From Diplodia intermedia (Eukaryota > Ascomycota > Dothideomycetes > Botryosphaeriales > Botryosphaeriaceae), in NCBI GenBank assembly GCA_021495925.1, contig JAKEKT010000023.1:124001-188000 (forward strand): 64,000 bases of DNA, read 5' to 3'. The stretch's first letter is position 1. Each line of letters starts with the position of its first letter. The position numbers were made by a program, and so were the translations under genes. Positions 21,089 to 32,400 of the stretch are shown piece after piece. Below the pieces are notes generated by a model, which was not told where the DNA came from, ran no database searches, and was given only the letters and a program-made list of their open reading frames with translations.

Positions 21089-22138
21089 ATGCGTGTTCCG
21101 ATCATTGCAGCATGTTATTGGGTTTGTGCCGTTAGCGCTTCGCCCATCATTGACGCATATGCTGGCGATGCCGAACCTCCTGTGAGCTCCAAGGCTTTCG
21201 TCAAGGCAGTACCCGTTCATGGTGAGTCTTTGTTAAGATATTCAAGTCCATCGCTTATCAGTGATGTATAGTTGCCGCTACCGAGACAGCTCTTACGCCG
21301 AGTGCAATCGTATCGAACGTGCCGACAGCAACAACACCGCCTCAGCATTGTTGCCTCGTATATGGCAGATTTGCGCAGCTGGGAGGCTGGTGGAATTCCT
21401 CGGTCACTGCCACAATGTACACGGTGATTACGGAGTACTACGAAGACGAGGCGGGCGCCGTGACGGCAACATCCATGTGCACAGTCACGAACCAGACTGT
21501 TGCGGACTACATTTCTACTCGGAGTGACAGCCTGTGGGCTGCCTTATATGAGGACGACGGCGGGGTCATCTACTACCCGGACCCAGAACTTCGGGTCTCG
21601 CACTACGCCTACGGGCGCTCCACGGTTGTTTCAGGCTCTGTGGCGACGGTGTCGCAGGTGCTTACTGTGTAAGTCATAGCCAAGTTCTGGCTGAAGATGG
21701 CAGACTGCTGAAAGAAAAGGTGTCAGTACTTCGCCAACACGCTTCGTGCATGAGGCAGCACTCCGCGTTCTCGAGGTTCCTCCAAAGACGTCGGCGGAAG
21801 ACGGCGACTACTGTCCAAGGGACTTCGTTGAGAGCTACTTGCGTGATGGCATCGGGGTCGGAGACCAGTCTCAGGTCTTCAAGAAGCTGGACTTGACAGC
21901 TTCGGTGCCTCCCTTTATCGCTACCGGGTCAAGCTACGCTGGAATCAGCTACATCCCACAGGCAGTTATTAGTACACTAGCGGAGGACAGCAAAGTCATT
22001 CAGCAATACCCCGGCATTAGGACTTGTATTGCAGGCAGGGTAAGCGGAGAGCCTGGACTTGCTATTCCCCTCAGCATTCTTACTGTGCCGTCAACGAAGA
22101 GATACCGGGTGGGGCAGGCTGCACCTTTGACGTCTTGA
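21089..22138 (+). CDS. Secreted protein of unknown function
   Basis: Three exons (21089-21221, 21272-21668, 21727-22138; introns 50 and 58 bp) encode 313 residues. The first 18 residues form a signal peptide (MRVPIIAACYWVCAVSAS). The mature part is rich in Thr, Ser, Val and Tyr with a CC pair in the second exon and a few further cysteines, and has no long repeats. I do not recognise a domain. The C-terminal 40 residues are less certain: a GTAAGC donor at 22040 could instead splice to another frame that stays open to 22338, though that intron would be only about 35 nt. An extracellular or wall-associated role is inferred from the signal peptide alone. Confidence 0.65.
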
Positions 22139-22743
22139 TAGATAGACGTTTAATTGTACCATCCGGGTCGACAAGCTTTTGGCCAAGACCAACCCAGCCC
22201 CCCGCACGCGACGGCCCAATGAGCCCGTACACTCACCGCCAAAGTCGCGCGAGAGATGCTGCAAGTGTATGCAGCTGTCAGCCTCACGCCGAGTCGAAGG
22301 GCGCGCGTGACTCCTCCGGCGACCAGCGCGCCGCATGACCGGAAGTCGTCGACGAATCGGGCAAGCGCTATCCCGCTTCTGTTGGGCATGAACCACCAGT
22401 AACCACGGACAACCCACCGTCTGCTCCAGAGATGAAGATCAGACTTGGACTTTGGACCGCGCCCGCGTTCCCGCCCCGTATTTCCTTTGTGATCGCCCGG
22501 CGCCATAAATATGCCCTCCTGCCCGCCCTCCCCCCGTTGCCTTTTCCGAGCACCGCTGCACACGACCACCTACCACCTTCGGGCCTCGAGTCGCACCACA
22601 TTAGGGAGAGAGATACAAGATACACGACCCCGCTTCGCCCCGTCGAACAAGTCGCCTCGCCACTCTCCACAGCTTATCGACCTCTCTGCGGCGGAACGAT
22701 AACTTTTCGTCACAACACAACCGCCCACCCACGAACATCAACA
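22139..22743. other. Intergenic, likely promoter and leader of the next gene
   Basis: A 605-bp stretch. It is C-rich on the plus strand, with CATAAATA near 22503 as a weak TATA-like element and many CT-rich segments up to the start at 22744. The following frame is open from 22432, but the sequence there does not look like protein. Confidence 0.5.
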
Positions 22744-23181
22744 ATGCCATTCCAACGCCTCTTCTCCCTCTCCTTCTCCCTCCGCCCGCATCGCCGAGAG
22801 CAGCAACAACAAAAAGAAAACGCTTCTTCATCATCATCATCACCGCCACCCTCGCGCCAATCCAGCCTCTCCGCCGACTCCACCGCCTCCTTCTCCTCCT
22901 CCGCCTTCTCGGACGCGGAGAAGCGCGACTACCACCACTCCCGCCGCGACCGCCACGGCGAAAGCGACGAGGAGTGGGAGATGGGCACCATCACCGCCCG
23001 CAAAGCCCGCGTGCTGCTGCCGTCTTCTTCCATTGGCGGTGATCGACGGGCACACAGACGACGACGGGGCTCGACGGCTGAGAAGACGCGGACGGGGAAG
23101 GATGATTATGAGGAGGACGACGAGCCGGAGAAGGGAAAGGAGCGGGAAGCGGCGAAGCTTTGGAGGGAGTGGTGGATTTGA
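22744..23181 (+). CDS. Small Ser-rich, charged protein of unknown function
   Basis: A single frame of 145 residues. The ATG at 22744 has a favourable context (CAACAATGCC) and is preferred over the in-frame ATG at 22432. The product starts MPFQRLFSLSFSLRP, then has poly-Gln and poly-Ser runs, a Ser-rich stretch, a short segment EWEMGTITARKARVLLP that looks structured, and a charged tail ending REWWI. No family is recognised. The composition resembles that of the 12342-13469 protein, but there is no real alignment between them. Confidence 0.5.
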   Translation: MPFQRLFSLSFSLRPHRREQQQQKENASSSSSSPPPSRQSSLSADSTASFSSSAFSDAEKRDYHHSRRDRHGESDEEWEMGTITARKARVLLPSSSIGGDRRAHRRRRGSTAEKTRTGKDDYEEDDEPEKGKEREAAKLWREWWI

Positions 23182-23551
23182 GGGATTTTCGGAAAACAAA
23201 ACAAAAACAAAAAAGCAATTTAGAAAAAGACAACGAAGAGAAAAAAGAAAGGAGGGAAGACAACTTCGGGTTTAAGATTGGTTAATTGGAGGGGGGTTTT
23301 TATTTTCGGACCGGGCAAGTGGAAGTCGAATGACCGGATACACCAACCTTGGTTTACCTTTTTTTTTTTTTGAACCTTTCCGCCTGATTCACGATCCCAA
23401 GCATGACGAAGCACCACGTAGTCACGATACTGTCACGTCTGACGATTAGACCAAATATAACCAAAGAACTGTGCATCGAAACCATCATGTTCATTCAATT
23501 TTTTGGGTCCGCAAAGGTCTGTCAAAAACCAAATTGCTCCCAACTATCCAT
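23182..23551. other. Intergenic between convergent genes
   Basis: This 370 bp holds the 3' regions of the small Ser-rich gene and of the glutamyl-tRNA synthetase gene. It contains A-rich runs just after the first stop and a T13 tract at 23359-23371. Confidence 0.5.
23359..23371 (+). repeat. T13 homopolymer tract
   Basis: Thirteen consecutive T residues lie in the intergenic region between two convergent genes. No function is assigned. Confidence 0.8.
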
Positions 23552-25566
23552 CTATTTGGTCTTACCAGTCGGGATCTGGAAGAACACGGCCGGCTGACCG
23601 TGCTGGAAGGCGCGGTCCACCCTGAAGAAGCCCTTGCGGTCGAATTGGATGATGTCGTCGACCTTGAGCTTGGCCACGTTGGCGTCCGCCACCGCCTCGG
23701 TGCGGAACTCGGTCTTGGGCGTGATGAAGTCCTCGAACACGTCGTCCTCGGCCAGCTTGTCCTTGGTGATGAGGTAGTCGAAGTCGACCAGCTCGACCGG
23801 CACCAGGTCCTGCGCCGTGCTGAGCCATGTGATCTTCTTGGCCGTCTTCTTCACGTCGCCCTGCAGGTGCAGCTCCATCTCGATGCCCGTGATGGGCGTC
23901 TTGTCCTTGAACAGGTTGACCGGGTTCAGCGAGTGCGACACCTTGCGCACGATGGCGTTGCCCCAGCTCATCAGGGTGATCTCCTCGTCCTGCGCGAACG
24001 ACTGCGCGTCCTCCTGGTCGATGATGATCTCGCCGCTGTAGAAGACCTTCTTCGTGCCCACGTCCTTGTTCTTGGCGTGGAGCGGTTTCTGCTGCATGTT
24101 AGCTCTGCTCTTTGCATGCTTGGCATCTTCAATCTCTTACCTCCTCGCTGTAGGGACCGGGGTGAGCGAAGCCAACAATGGTGACGGGCACCTTGTTGGA
24201 GCTCTCGACGGCCGTGTAACGACCAGCAATGGGGTCGATGTACTTCTTGTTGGTGGCCCAGAAGGTGGTCCAGTCCAGGTTGACAATGTTCTTGCTGGGG
24301 CCCTGCTTGAGGATGAACTCCTGCAGCGCGGGAATCGTCATACCACGCCTGCGGATACCGCGAACCGTGGGCATACGCGGGTCGTCCCAGCCCCAAACAA
24401 CACCGCTGTCGACGAACTTGGTCAGCTTACGCTTGGAGAGCAGCGTCCTGACGAAGTTCATGCGGGCGAAGTCCCAGTTGTAGACGTTGCGCAGCTTGAG
24501 CGCCTTGATGAACCACTGGTACTGAGCGTCGCGGTCCTTGTACTCGGTGGTACGGAGAGCGTGCGTCACACCCTCGAGGGCATCGATGATGGGGCAGCAG
24601 AAGTCGTAGGTGGGGTAGATCTTCCAGGTGGCGCCGGTGCGGTGGTGCTCCTGGGGGCTGCAGCGGTAGACGACGGGGTCGCGCATGGCCTTGTTGGGGT
24701 CGTCGACCGACATCTTTGCGCGGATGCACCATCTGGTGCCCTCCTCAGTGCCCTTCTTCATCTCCTCGAAGCGCGCCAAGTTATCCTCGACGGAGCTGTC
24801 CCTTCTCTTGCTAGGCAAGCCATCCATGCGCTCCTTGCGCATCTGCTCCTGCTCGGTGTCATCAGCGTAGCCGTTTCCCTCCTTGATCAGCTGCACGCAG
24901 TAGTCGTACAGCTCCTGGAAGTAGTCGCTGGTGTGGCTGGTCTTGTCGGGCGTGATGCCCATCAGAGCAAGATCCTCAATGATCGAGTCCTGGAACTCCT
25001 GCTTCTCCTTGAGAGGGTTGGTGTCATCGAAGCGCAGGAGGAGGGTGCCCTTGTACTTCTTGTGGGCGAAGTAGTCGTTCAGCAGCGCGGCCTTCGCGTG
25101 ACCAATGTGCAGGTATCCACTGTGCGCGGCTTGTTAGCAGACGCTCGAGAAGGGCAGAGCGGCCGACGTACGAGGGCTCCGGGGGGAAACGGGTCACGAC
25201 GCCGTGCTCGACATCCTGCAGGCCGATGTCGTAGTTGCCGGCATCGTCCTCCTTCTTGTCGGCAGCGGCAGGCTTCTTCGCCGGGCGGTAGGCGAGGGTG
25301 GTCTGCTCGGGATAGGCCTCCTCAATGTATCTGAACCAACGCGACAGGTTCACCATAAGGCTCTGCTTGACGTAGGCATGGGCGACGCGGTTGTCGCGGA
25401 TCGTCTTCCACACGGTGGTGTCGGCGTCGGTCAGGCTGTAGCCGACAATGTGCGAGCGGAGGGTGAGGTGGGCGTCGAGCTCGGCAAGGTGGGGCTCAAT
25501 GGCCTTGAGGTTGAGCGGAGAAAGCTTCTCCGCCCTCTGCTGCCACTCTTTGATCTGGGCCTCCAT
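23552..25566 (-). CDS. GUS1: Glutamyl-tRNA synthetase, cytoplasmic
   Basis: Three exons on the minus strand (25566-25172, 25119-24141, 24091-23552) encode 637 residues. The enzyme charges tRNA-Glu with glutamate for cytosolic translation. The first 90 residues fit the GST-C-like domain with which eukaryotic GluRS binds partner proteins. The class I signature is an exact HIGH at 136-139 (SGYLHIGHAK), and LSKRKL (359-364) is the KMSKS loop. The C-terminal third, from about residue 460, matches the beta-barrel anticodon-binding domains of the eukaryotic/archaeal GluRS-GlnRS type. Lack of a mitochondrial presequence and the eukaryotic architecture point to the cytosolic enzyme. The acceptor at 24092 could move by 3 nt (one glutamine more or less). 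A 426-codon antisense frame is a shadow. Confidence 0.95.
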
Positions 25567-26443
25567 GTTTGCGGTGCGTTGCGGGTAGTCGGGAGTGTTG
25601 TTGGCTGGTGACGACGATGGCGGCGGGGCAGAATTTCGTCTTATAGTGCGAGTCATGCAGGAACAGTCATTGCCCTCCCGCCCTTGCCGCCCGCCACCTC
25701 GCGTGAGTCGGGAAAAGCCTGCAAAGATAAGCTGTGAGTTCTTAAATCTCTGTGAGGCCTGGCCTGTAGGTTGCCACAATTGCCTGACATTCAGCAGAGA
25801 ATGAGACCGGTCGGTCTGGAGGATATCTCGAGATGATGGTGCAGCAGCTGTTTGAGTCAGGCGGGGGGGTCCAGGCGGCAACGACTTAAGCCCGTCAGCC
25901 CATCTGCCCAAACCCCATATGCCCGAGAAAGTGATGAACAAGTGCTCTCTTCTGCAAATTCTTGTCAGTAAGACCTCCCAGTCAAGAGCCATGGCGAAGG
26001 CGTACCTTTACGAAGAGAGATCTGATATTGATGGAATGAGCTCTCGTCTATTGGTTTTCTGTTTTATCTATCGAATCGACGACATCAACGACTTGATCAT
26101 CCCATCGCTGAAAATGCAATTGTGCAAAGCTCGCCGCTCTATCGACCAATTTCGTTCTGCCATACCCCTCCGCATATACGCCTCGCTAACTACGCTTTGA
26201 AGGATGTTCATACAATACAAGAGAAGAAGAAAAGGGGAAATGAGGATCAAACAACAAGATCAGAAGTAAGGAAGACCTTCCTTGTGGTATCCCATCCATG
26301 CTATCCCTCTCCGCCGTTGACATCGTCCGATGTCCCAACCCACTTGTACCCCCTCAAAACGCCATCCTAAATCCACCCCAGAACCCAACTCCCCGTCCAA
26401 ATTCCATTGCATCGAAAGAGACCTCTCAATCATCGCTCCTTCT
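25567..26443. other. Intergenic, promoter of glutamyl-tRNA synthetase and 3' region of TRA1
   Basis: An 877-bp stretch. An open frame continues upstream of the GluRS start to 25992, but this extension looks non-coding (mixed Pro/Ser/Arg content) and is not part of the family. No other gene is seen. Confidence 0.55.
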
Positions 26444-29400
26444 CTACAAATACGGCATCCAAAGCGGATCCGTCATGCACAGCTTCCCAGGGTTGACCGC
26501 CACGCTGACGAGGTCCACGACCGTCTGGTTCGCCGGCAAGTTGTTGCTGTTGGGCACCTCGGCCAGGCTCTTGGCCCGCTTGACAATCTGGCCCGAGTTG
26601 TGCTCGACGCTCTCGCGCAGCTGCCCGTCCTGCACGTGCTGCCGGTGCTGCTGCGTGTGCCAGTGCACCATCTCATCACGCACGAAGATACTCAGCTGCA
26701 TCTCCAGCTCGCCGTCGGGCTCCACCACGCACCGCGCAATAGCCATCAGCGCCGGCGCGAAGATGCCCTCCGTCGCCAGCGGCCCCATCATCGTCTGCAG
26801 GTTCGGCGTCAGCCGGAACGGCACCGGCTCAGGGTTGTGGAACAAGGGCTTGCCGCCCGCCATCGACGGCACCAGCTCCGAGCCCCATATGTTACCCGTG
26901 CGCCGCGAGATGTTCATCTTGTGTGGGTAGCGCGTGTTCATGTGCATGATGTACGTGATGAACGTCAGCGCTGCCAGCTGGTACGAGAACTGCCGGCGGA
27001 ACAGCCACAGGTCGGCAAACGAGGGGTAGATGGCGTTGAAGTAGTCGAGCACAGCCGTTGGCGGCACGAACTTCTCCTGGATAGCCGCGAAGACCTCGAG
27101 CCGGATGGCCGTGCTTTGCTCGATGTTGCGTTGGCGGACGACATCTGCATTGGGATGTCCCTGCGGTGGCTGTGCCGACAGCAGTTGCGGCCCGAGACTG
27201 CGAAGCTTCTCAATCGCGAAGAGAATCGGATCGTCCTTGTTGATGCCGTTGCGACGGCAGTAGTCCTCGTAGATGCCCTGCAGGCTGATGTACGACGAGT
27301 CATCTTGCACCATTCTCACACCGGGCGAGAGCGGTACCATCAGCGGAAGCGTGAACTGCAGATTACGGCGCCTGCTCTCCTTGCGTTTGGACAGCGTGGT
27401 GTTGAAGATGCGGAACAGCTGCAAGATGCGCTCCTCACGCCTGCAGTTCCGGGCGGCCGGGTGCTGGATCGCGAAAGGATGCGTGCTGCCATCATGGCCA
27501 CGAATCTTGAGACGACGGTGGCAGAAGCCCACGGTCCTGACCAAGTCAATGTCGGGCAGGAACCGCTCGATGCGGACGAAGTCCTGGTTCTTGTCGCGGT
27601 GCAGCAGGTACTGCCCAGGTACTTCGATCTCATCGAACTTCTGGTACTTGAAGTCGCTCAAATGAGTAGTGTACGACTCGAGGTGGTGTGTCAGTCTGCG
27701 GCGATCCAGTCTCTCCTCGAAGCGGTTCCTCCACTTGCGCAGCTTCTGGATGTACTCGTACATTGTAGGCTTCTTCGTCACAAAGTCGGCCTCGAAAGAC
27801 CTGCGAATGTGCGGCGGCAGAACAGACTCAGCAAAACGCGTGATGTTGGCCTCTGTCGAGGTAGGCAACTTGGTTTCCTGGTACAGAGCGGGCTGGCGTC
27901 CAATGTAGCTGAGGCCGTCGTTCAGCAGAGCGACGATGAGGCGGTACGCATCCTCGTCGGGAGGACACTTGAAGTGCTTGGCAATGCCATCGCTCATCGT
28001 CTCCATCGATAGCGCAAGGAGAGGGAAGGCGGTCTTGAGCGCAGCCATGACCTCTTCCACATAATCCCACGGCTTCCTGGGCTGCGGCGGTTGTTCGGTG
28101 CTCGGCGTGGACTGCCCGTTCTCCGTCTTCTGTCCATTCGTGTTGTTTTGGCCGCCACTCTGGCTATTGTTATCGCTCCCACTCTTCTGCTCGCTGCCGC
28201 TTGATGTGTTCGGCCTCGATGGTGAACCTTGTTTGTTGTCCGAGCTCTGGTTCTGGCTCTGCGCACCACTAGTCCCCTGCTGTGCCTGTTTCTTCTTCTC
28301 CAATATCAACTTCTCTCTCGCTTCCTTCGCCTCCTGCTGCTTACGGATCTGGTGGAAGTCCTCCCTGCTAGTGCGTAGTTGGAAGAACAGCGCCTGCGGG
28401 TATGTCTTCGCCAACTTGCCGAGCACCTGTCTGCAAATCGGGGCCTCCGGCCGCGAAAGGCCGACAAACAGCTGCGGAATGTACGTGATCCAGTACCAGG
28501 AAGGCGTATCGCCTTTGAACGTTTCAAAAGTCTTCGCCAAATCGCGCTCTGAGTTGTCCAAGCTGAGCAGCCACAGGATGCGGCCGAGCAACTCACGTGA
28601 CTTGTGGTTCTTGTACTGGCTCGCAGCCTCGAGATAGCAGCTGATGGCCGCCGCAGCTTTGTCCAAGACTTGCGGGCTCTGCTTGAACAGGTTGTCGTTG
28701 TAGCGACCCCACTCCTTCCACGCCTTGGGCAGCTTAATGTCGAAGTACAGTGCGCTGCCAAAGGCATCATTGGCCTCGTTCGTCTGGCCAAGCTTCGCGA
28801 GGAACATGCCCTTGAGCGTATAGAACTCCGCCTTCTGCTGCGCACCGAAGTAGTTGAGGTTGGTGTTGTTGATGACATCCAGACCGCTGTTGAGCTCCTG
28901 CTTGTTCTGATAGTGACACTTGGCCTGCTCGCGCAGCTTAAGGAAGGCTTCCTGGATCTCAATGTTGGGTAGCGTGTAGATCCGGCTGAGTTGGTTGATG
29001 CAGACATCTGGAAGGCTGTGCTTGCGAGCCACGTGTGCGAACCTGTTGATGATCCAGGCCGTCTCGTGGTAGCCTCGGTAAGCGTAAGAGTTGCCGCTGG
29101 CGTTACCTTGCTGCTGAGGCAACAGCTGCAGATACTTGCCATTGATGAGATGGAAGATGTGCTGACGCCAGGTGACGAGGTCCTGCCACGCGTTGATGTC
29201 GTCCCAGAAGTTGGGCAGACGGTCGCGCCACGTGCTGAGCAGCAGCTTGAGCTCCTGCGACTTGTGGTCCAAGTTCTGCTGAGTTGTAGCACTCAAGCTG
29301 GCGCAGATGACACTCGCATCGTGAAGCTCGACCAACTGCTGGAAGTTCTGAAGCAGCGGGATATGGGCGTTCGTGGTTCTCTTGGGCAGCTGGTGCCACT

Positions 29401-32400
29401 TCCGGATGGACAGCTGGATCGCGTCGTCGACGACCTTGTTAAAGTCTTGGTTGGTCTCGTGGCCTCCGTGCAGCTTGAGGAGGGACAAGAACGCCTGGAA
29501 GAAGATGCGCCGAGGCGTAGGCGCGTCCGACACGGCCTTGATGCTTGATTCGAGCTGCTCGCGCTGCTCGTTGTTCTGCCAGGCATCGAATATCCGCCAC
29601 ATAGATTCAAGGTAGAGATCCGAGAAGTTCTCGTGTTTGGCAAAGTCGCTCAGAATCTCCCATTGCTGCAGTTTCTGCGCGCAAACAACCCAATGGTCTT
29701 CCCAAAGCATGTACTCGCCTTGTGAGAACGGCAGAGCACCGGTGCGAGCCTTGATCTGGGCAGTCTCGTACAGCTTCTGAGCATTGTCCCACATGCCGTT
29801 TTGCTCGTAGGACAGAGCTGCGTTAGTCTCGACATACTGGCAGCGCCTCCTCCAAGTGCCGTAGAAAAGGTCGTGTTCTTCGAGCTGAGAATAAACTTCC
29901 AGTAGAGCATCCAAGTTGCTCTCCCGAACCTGTGCAGTATCGATGATGGGGTCAATGGCGTAGTCCTCCAGGTAGCATAGCGCTGTGTACCAGGCATTGT
30001 AGGTTTGCGCGAGGTATTTCATCACGTGTGGCGGGAACTTGACTCTTGGTCTTGCCTTGACCACGCCTTCAAGGACCGTCTGCACACAGTTCGGCCGCTC
30101 GTCGATGGATTGCATGTGGTAGTCCTTTGTGAGCAGGGCAACGAGGCCCTTCTCGAGATCCACTTGGTCATCTTTGGCCAGCGCCGACCAGCAGAGAGGG
30201 AAGAAATGGACCCAGATATCGTGCGTAAGGTTTGAATCGACGTGTTGAAGATGAGTGAGCGGATCGAAGAGGTCCCGAATCTTGACGTCGCCGAAAGAGT
30301 TGACAAACTGGCGATGGTTTGAGACGTATGACTCTAGCTGGTCATCCACCATGACGTCGCCAACGCGGGGATCCCTCGAGTAGGTACCGAAGAGAGTCGA
30401 AGCCGACATGACTCTGAAGTCCTCGGAGTGGAGCTGTGCGGTGTTGTTCATCTCTACCGAGCCGAACATAAGGTGCACGACCTGGTTGAGCCAGAACGAA
30501 CGGCCGAGAATGTCCCAATTCTGACCCGCAATGACATAGTTCAACCGGGCGCTAGCCGTCCTGCTGAGGCTGCGGTCGAAAATAGTCATGAAGCGGTTGC
30601 GCATCTCCACGTCCTCCGCCCTCGTGCCAATCAGGAACGCATGCTCCATGCGCACGGTAAGCTCCGATCTAGTAATCTTGGGGTCCTCATAGATGCGGAT
30701 AACTAGGGTAAGGAACTTGGTCAGGAGCGTCTTGTCCGCTCGCGACTCGAAGGCCTGCATCTTTGACAGAACAGCCGTCTTCTCCTTCAGTGTCGGCACA
30801 GGCTCGTTGCTGTCAAAAATCCAGCCATCAGTGAGATCCACGATTTTCTGGCAGATAGAATTGCTCGGCGAACGCTCGACGAGTGAAGCGAGAAACGTCA
30901 GGAAAGGACGCCTCTGGTCTCCAAGCTGGCTCATGCGGGCGGCCAAGAAGTCGATGGCCTTGAGAATGAGCCCGACTTGGATCTCATGGTCATATGAGCC
31001 CATTGGCGCCCCATTTTGGCCCTCGGAGCGCATTCCGTGCATCATACCCTGGCCTTGACTAGGCGCCGTCAAGTGTTCTCTACTCATCGTGTTCAAGACC
31101 TTCACAACCTGGACAATGTGCTGCTGATCGACGTCATCCGGGCGGTGCTGGCAAAGAGTCCAGAGCAGGTTGACAGCCGCAATGTTGTTGTTGTTCCCTA
31201 GAGTCTCCGTGGCCACCTGGTTGCAGAAAGCCACGAATTCAGTAGAAGGCGTCTCTTCTGTGGTAGCACCATCCTCGTCGGTGCTGGGCTCAGGCAGGAC
31301 TTCGAGAATGCGCTTCATGAGTGGCTTAAGCTTGACCCTGCTGTCTTCGTCGCTGAGTGCATGGAGGCAATCCTGGATCTCGGCACTCTCATTGCGGATA
31401 GGCTTCTCGAGCACTTTCTGGAGTTGCGGCAGATGCGCCAAGATCCAGTCGCCTGATCTGACGTTGACGAACACTTTGAGTACTTGAAGAGCATTGATAA
31501 GCCTTGTGGTCGCGACTTCGGGCTTTTCTTCCTGCTTCGGTTCTGTCATAATGACGTTCTCCACCCTCGCAAGGATACTGTCGATGTCTAAATCGCTCCA
31601 GTAAGCAGACAGCAGGTCTTGCAGTAGCTCCACAGCCATCTCGCAAGCATCCGTAGATTGTGCAGGCGGTGCAGTGTGTGCCGCTGTACTCTCACGGATC
31701 TTGGTGGAAGGGACGGGATAGCGCTCGGGGATCAACATGATGAACGTAGCAAGGTACTTGATCAGAGCTTGGCGCAGGGCCGGAGGCGCAACGAACTGCC
31801 TTGACGATAGATCAGGAGCGACCATCGAGCCGTCGTGACGTCTCTTTGGCGATCTGCTCCCAATGCTGAGATGATCAAGACTTAAGCCCGACTCGTTTGC
31901 ACTTCTCATTTCCCATCGGCGCAGCAGGTTGATGAGATTCAGAGCAATCTTCTTGTGGTCATTACCCAGACTTGGCGGCTGGGCAATCTTCGGAAGCGAG
32001 GGAATGATGATTGTCGACAGCGGCTCTCTTGCCTCGTAGAATAGATCCGGGTAGCGCACAAGGAAGTTGAAGATGCTGATCAGCTGCTGCAGGTTGGAGC
32101 TCTCCTCTGTGAGAATCTTCTTCGGGATTCTGGCCCACATTGGTGGCTGTTTGTTGTCTACGCCACCAATGCGCTTCTTCAAGACAGGCGCAAGGACCTC
32201 CAGAGCTTGCATGACCAGCGGCCGGCCTTCGTTTTGGTGGGCTCTGAGTAGCTGAGAGTAGATCTGGATGGCAATCTTTGGCGGTGTTTCATAATGGGCG
32301 ATGAAGTACGCGATCAGCACGTAGGCAGCGTGCTTGTTGATGATATCCTCAAGACGAATGTAGTTCCATCCGAACTTGATGACGTCTTTGCGAGTGTCCT

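Noticed and set aside
24054..25334. 426-codon open frame antisense to glutamyl-tRNA synthetase
   Set aside because: Val/Leu/Gly/Asp-rich shadow of highly biased codons; no domain, and the sense frame is certain.
25567..25992. N-terminal extension of the glutamyl-tRNA synthetase frame as a mitochondrial presequence
   Set aside because: The extension is not rich in the amphipathic Arg/Ser pattern right after its start and has mixed low-quality sequence; the MEAQIKEWQQ start matches the GST-C-like domain of cytosolic enzymes.
26330..28012. 560-codon open frame antisense to the 3' end of TRA1
   Set aside because: It lies opposite the conserved PI3K-like domain; no recognisable protein features. 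Judged a codon-bias shadow.
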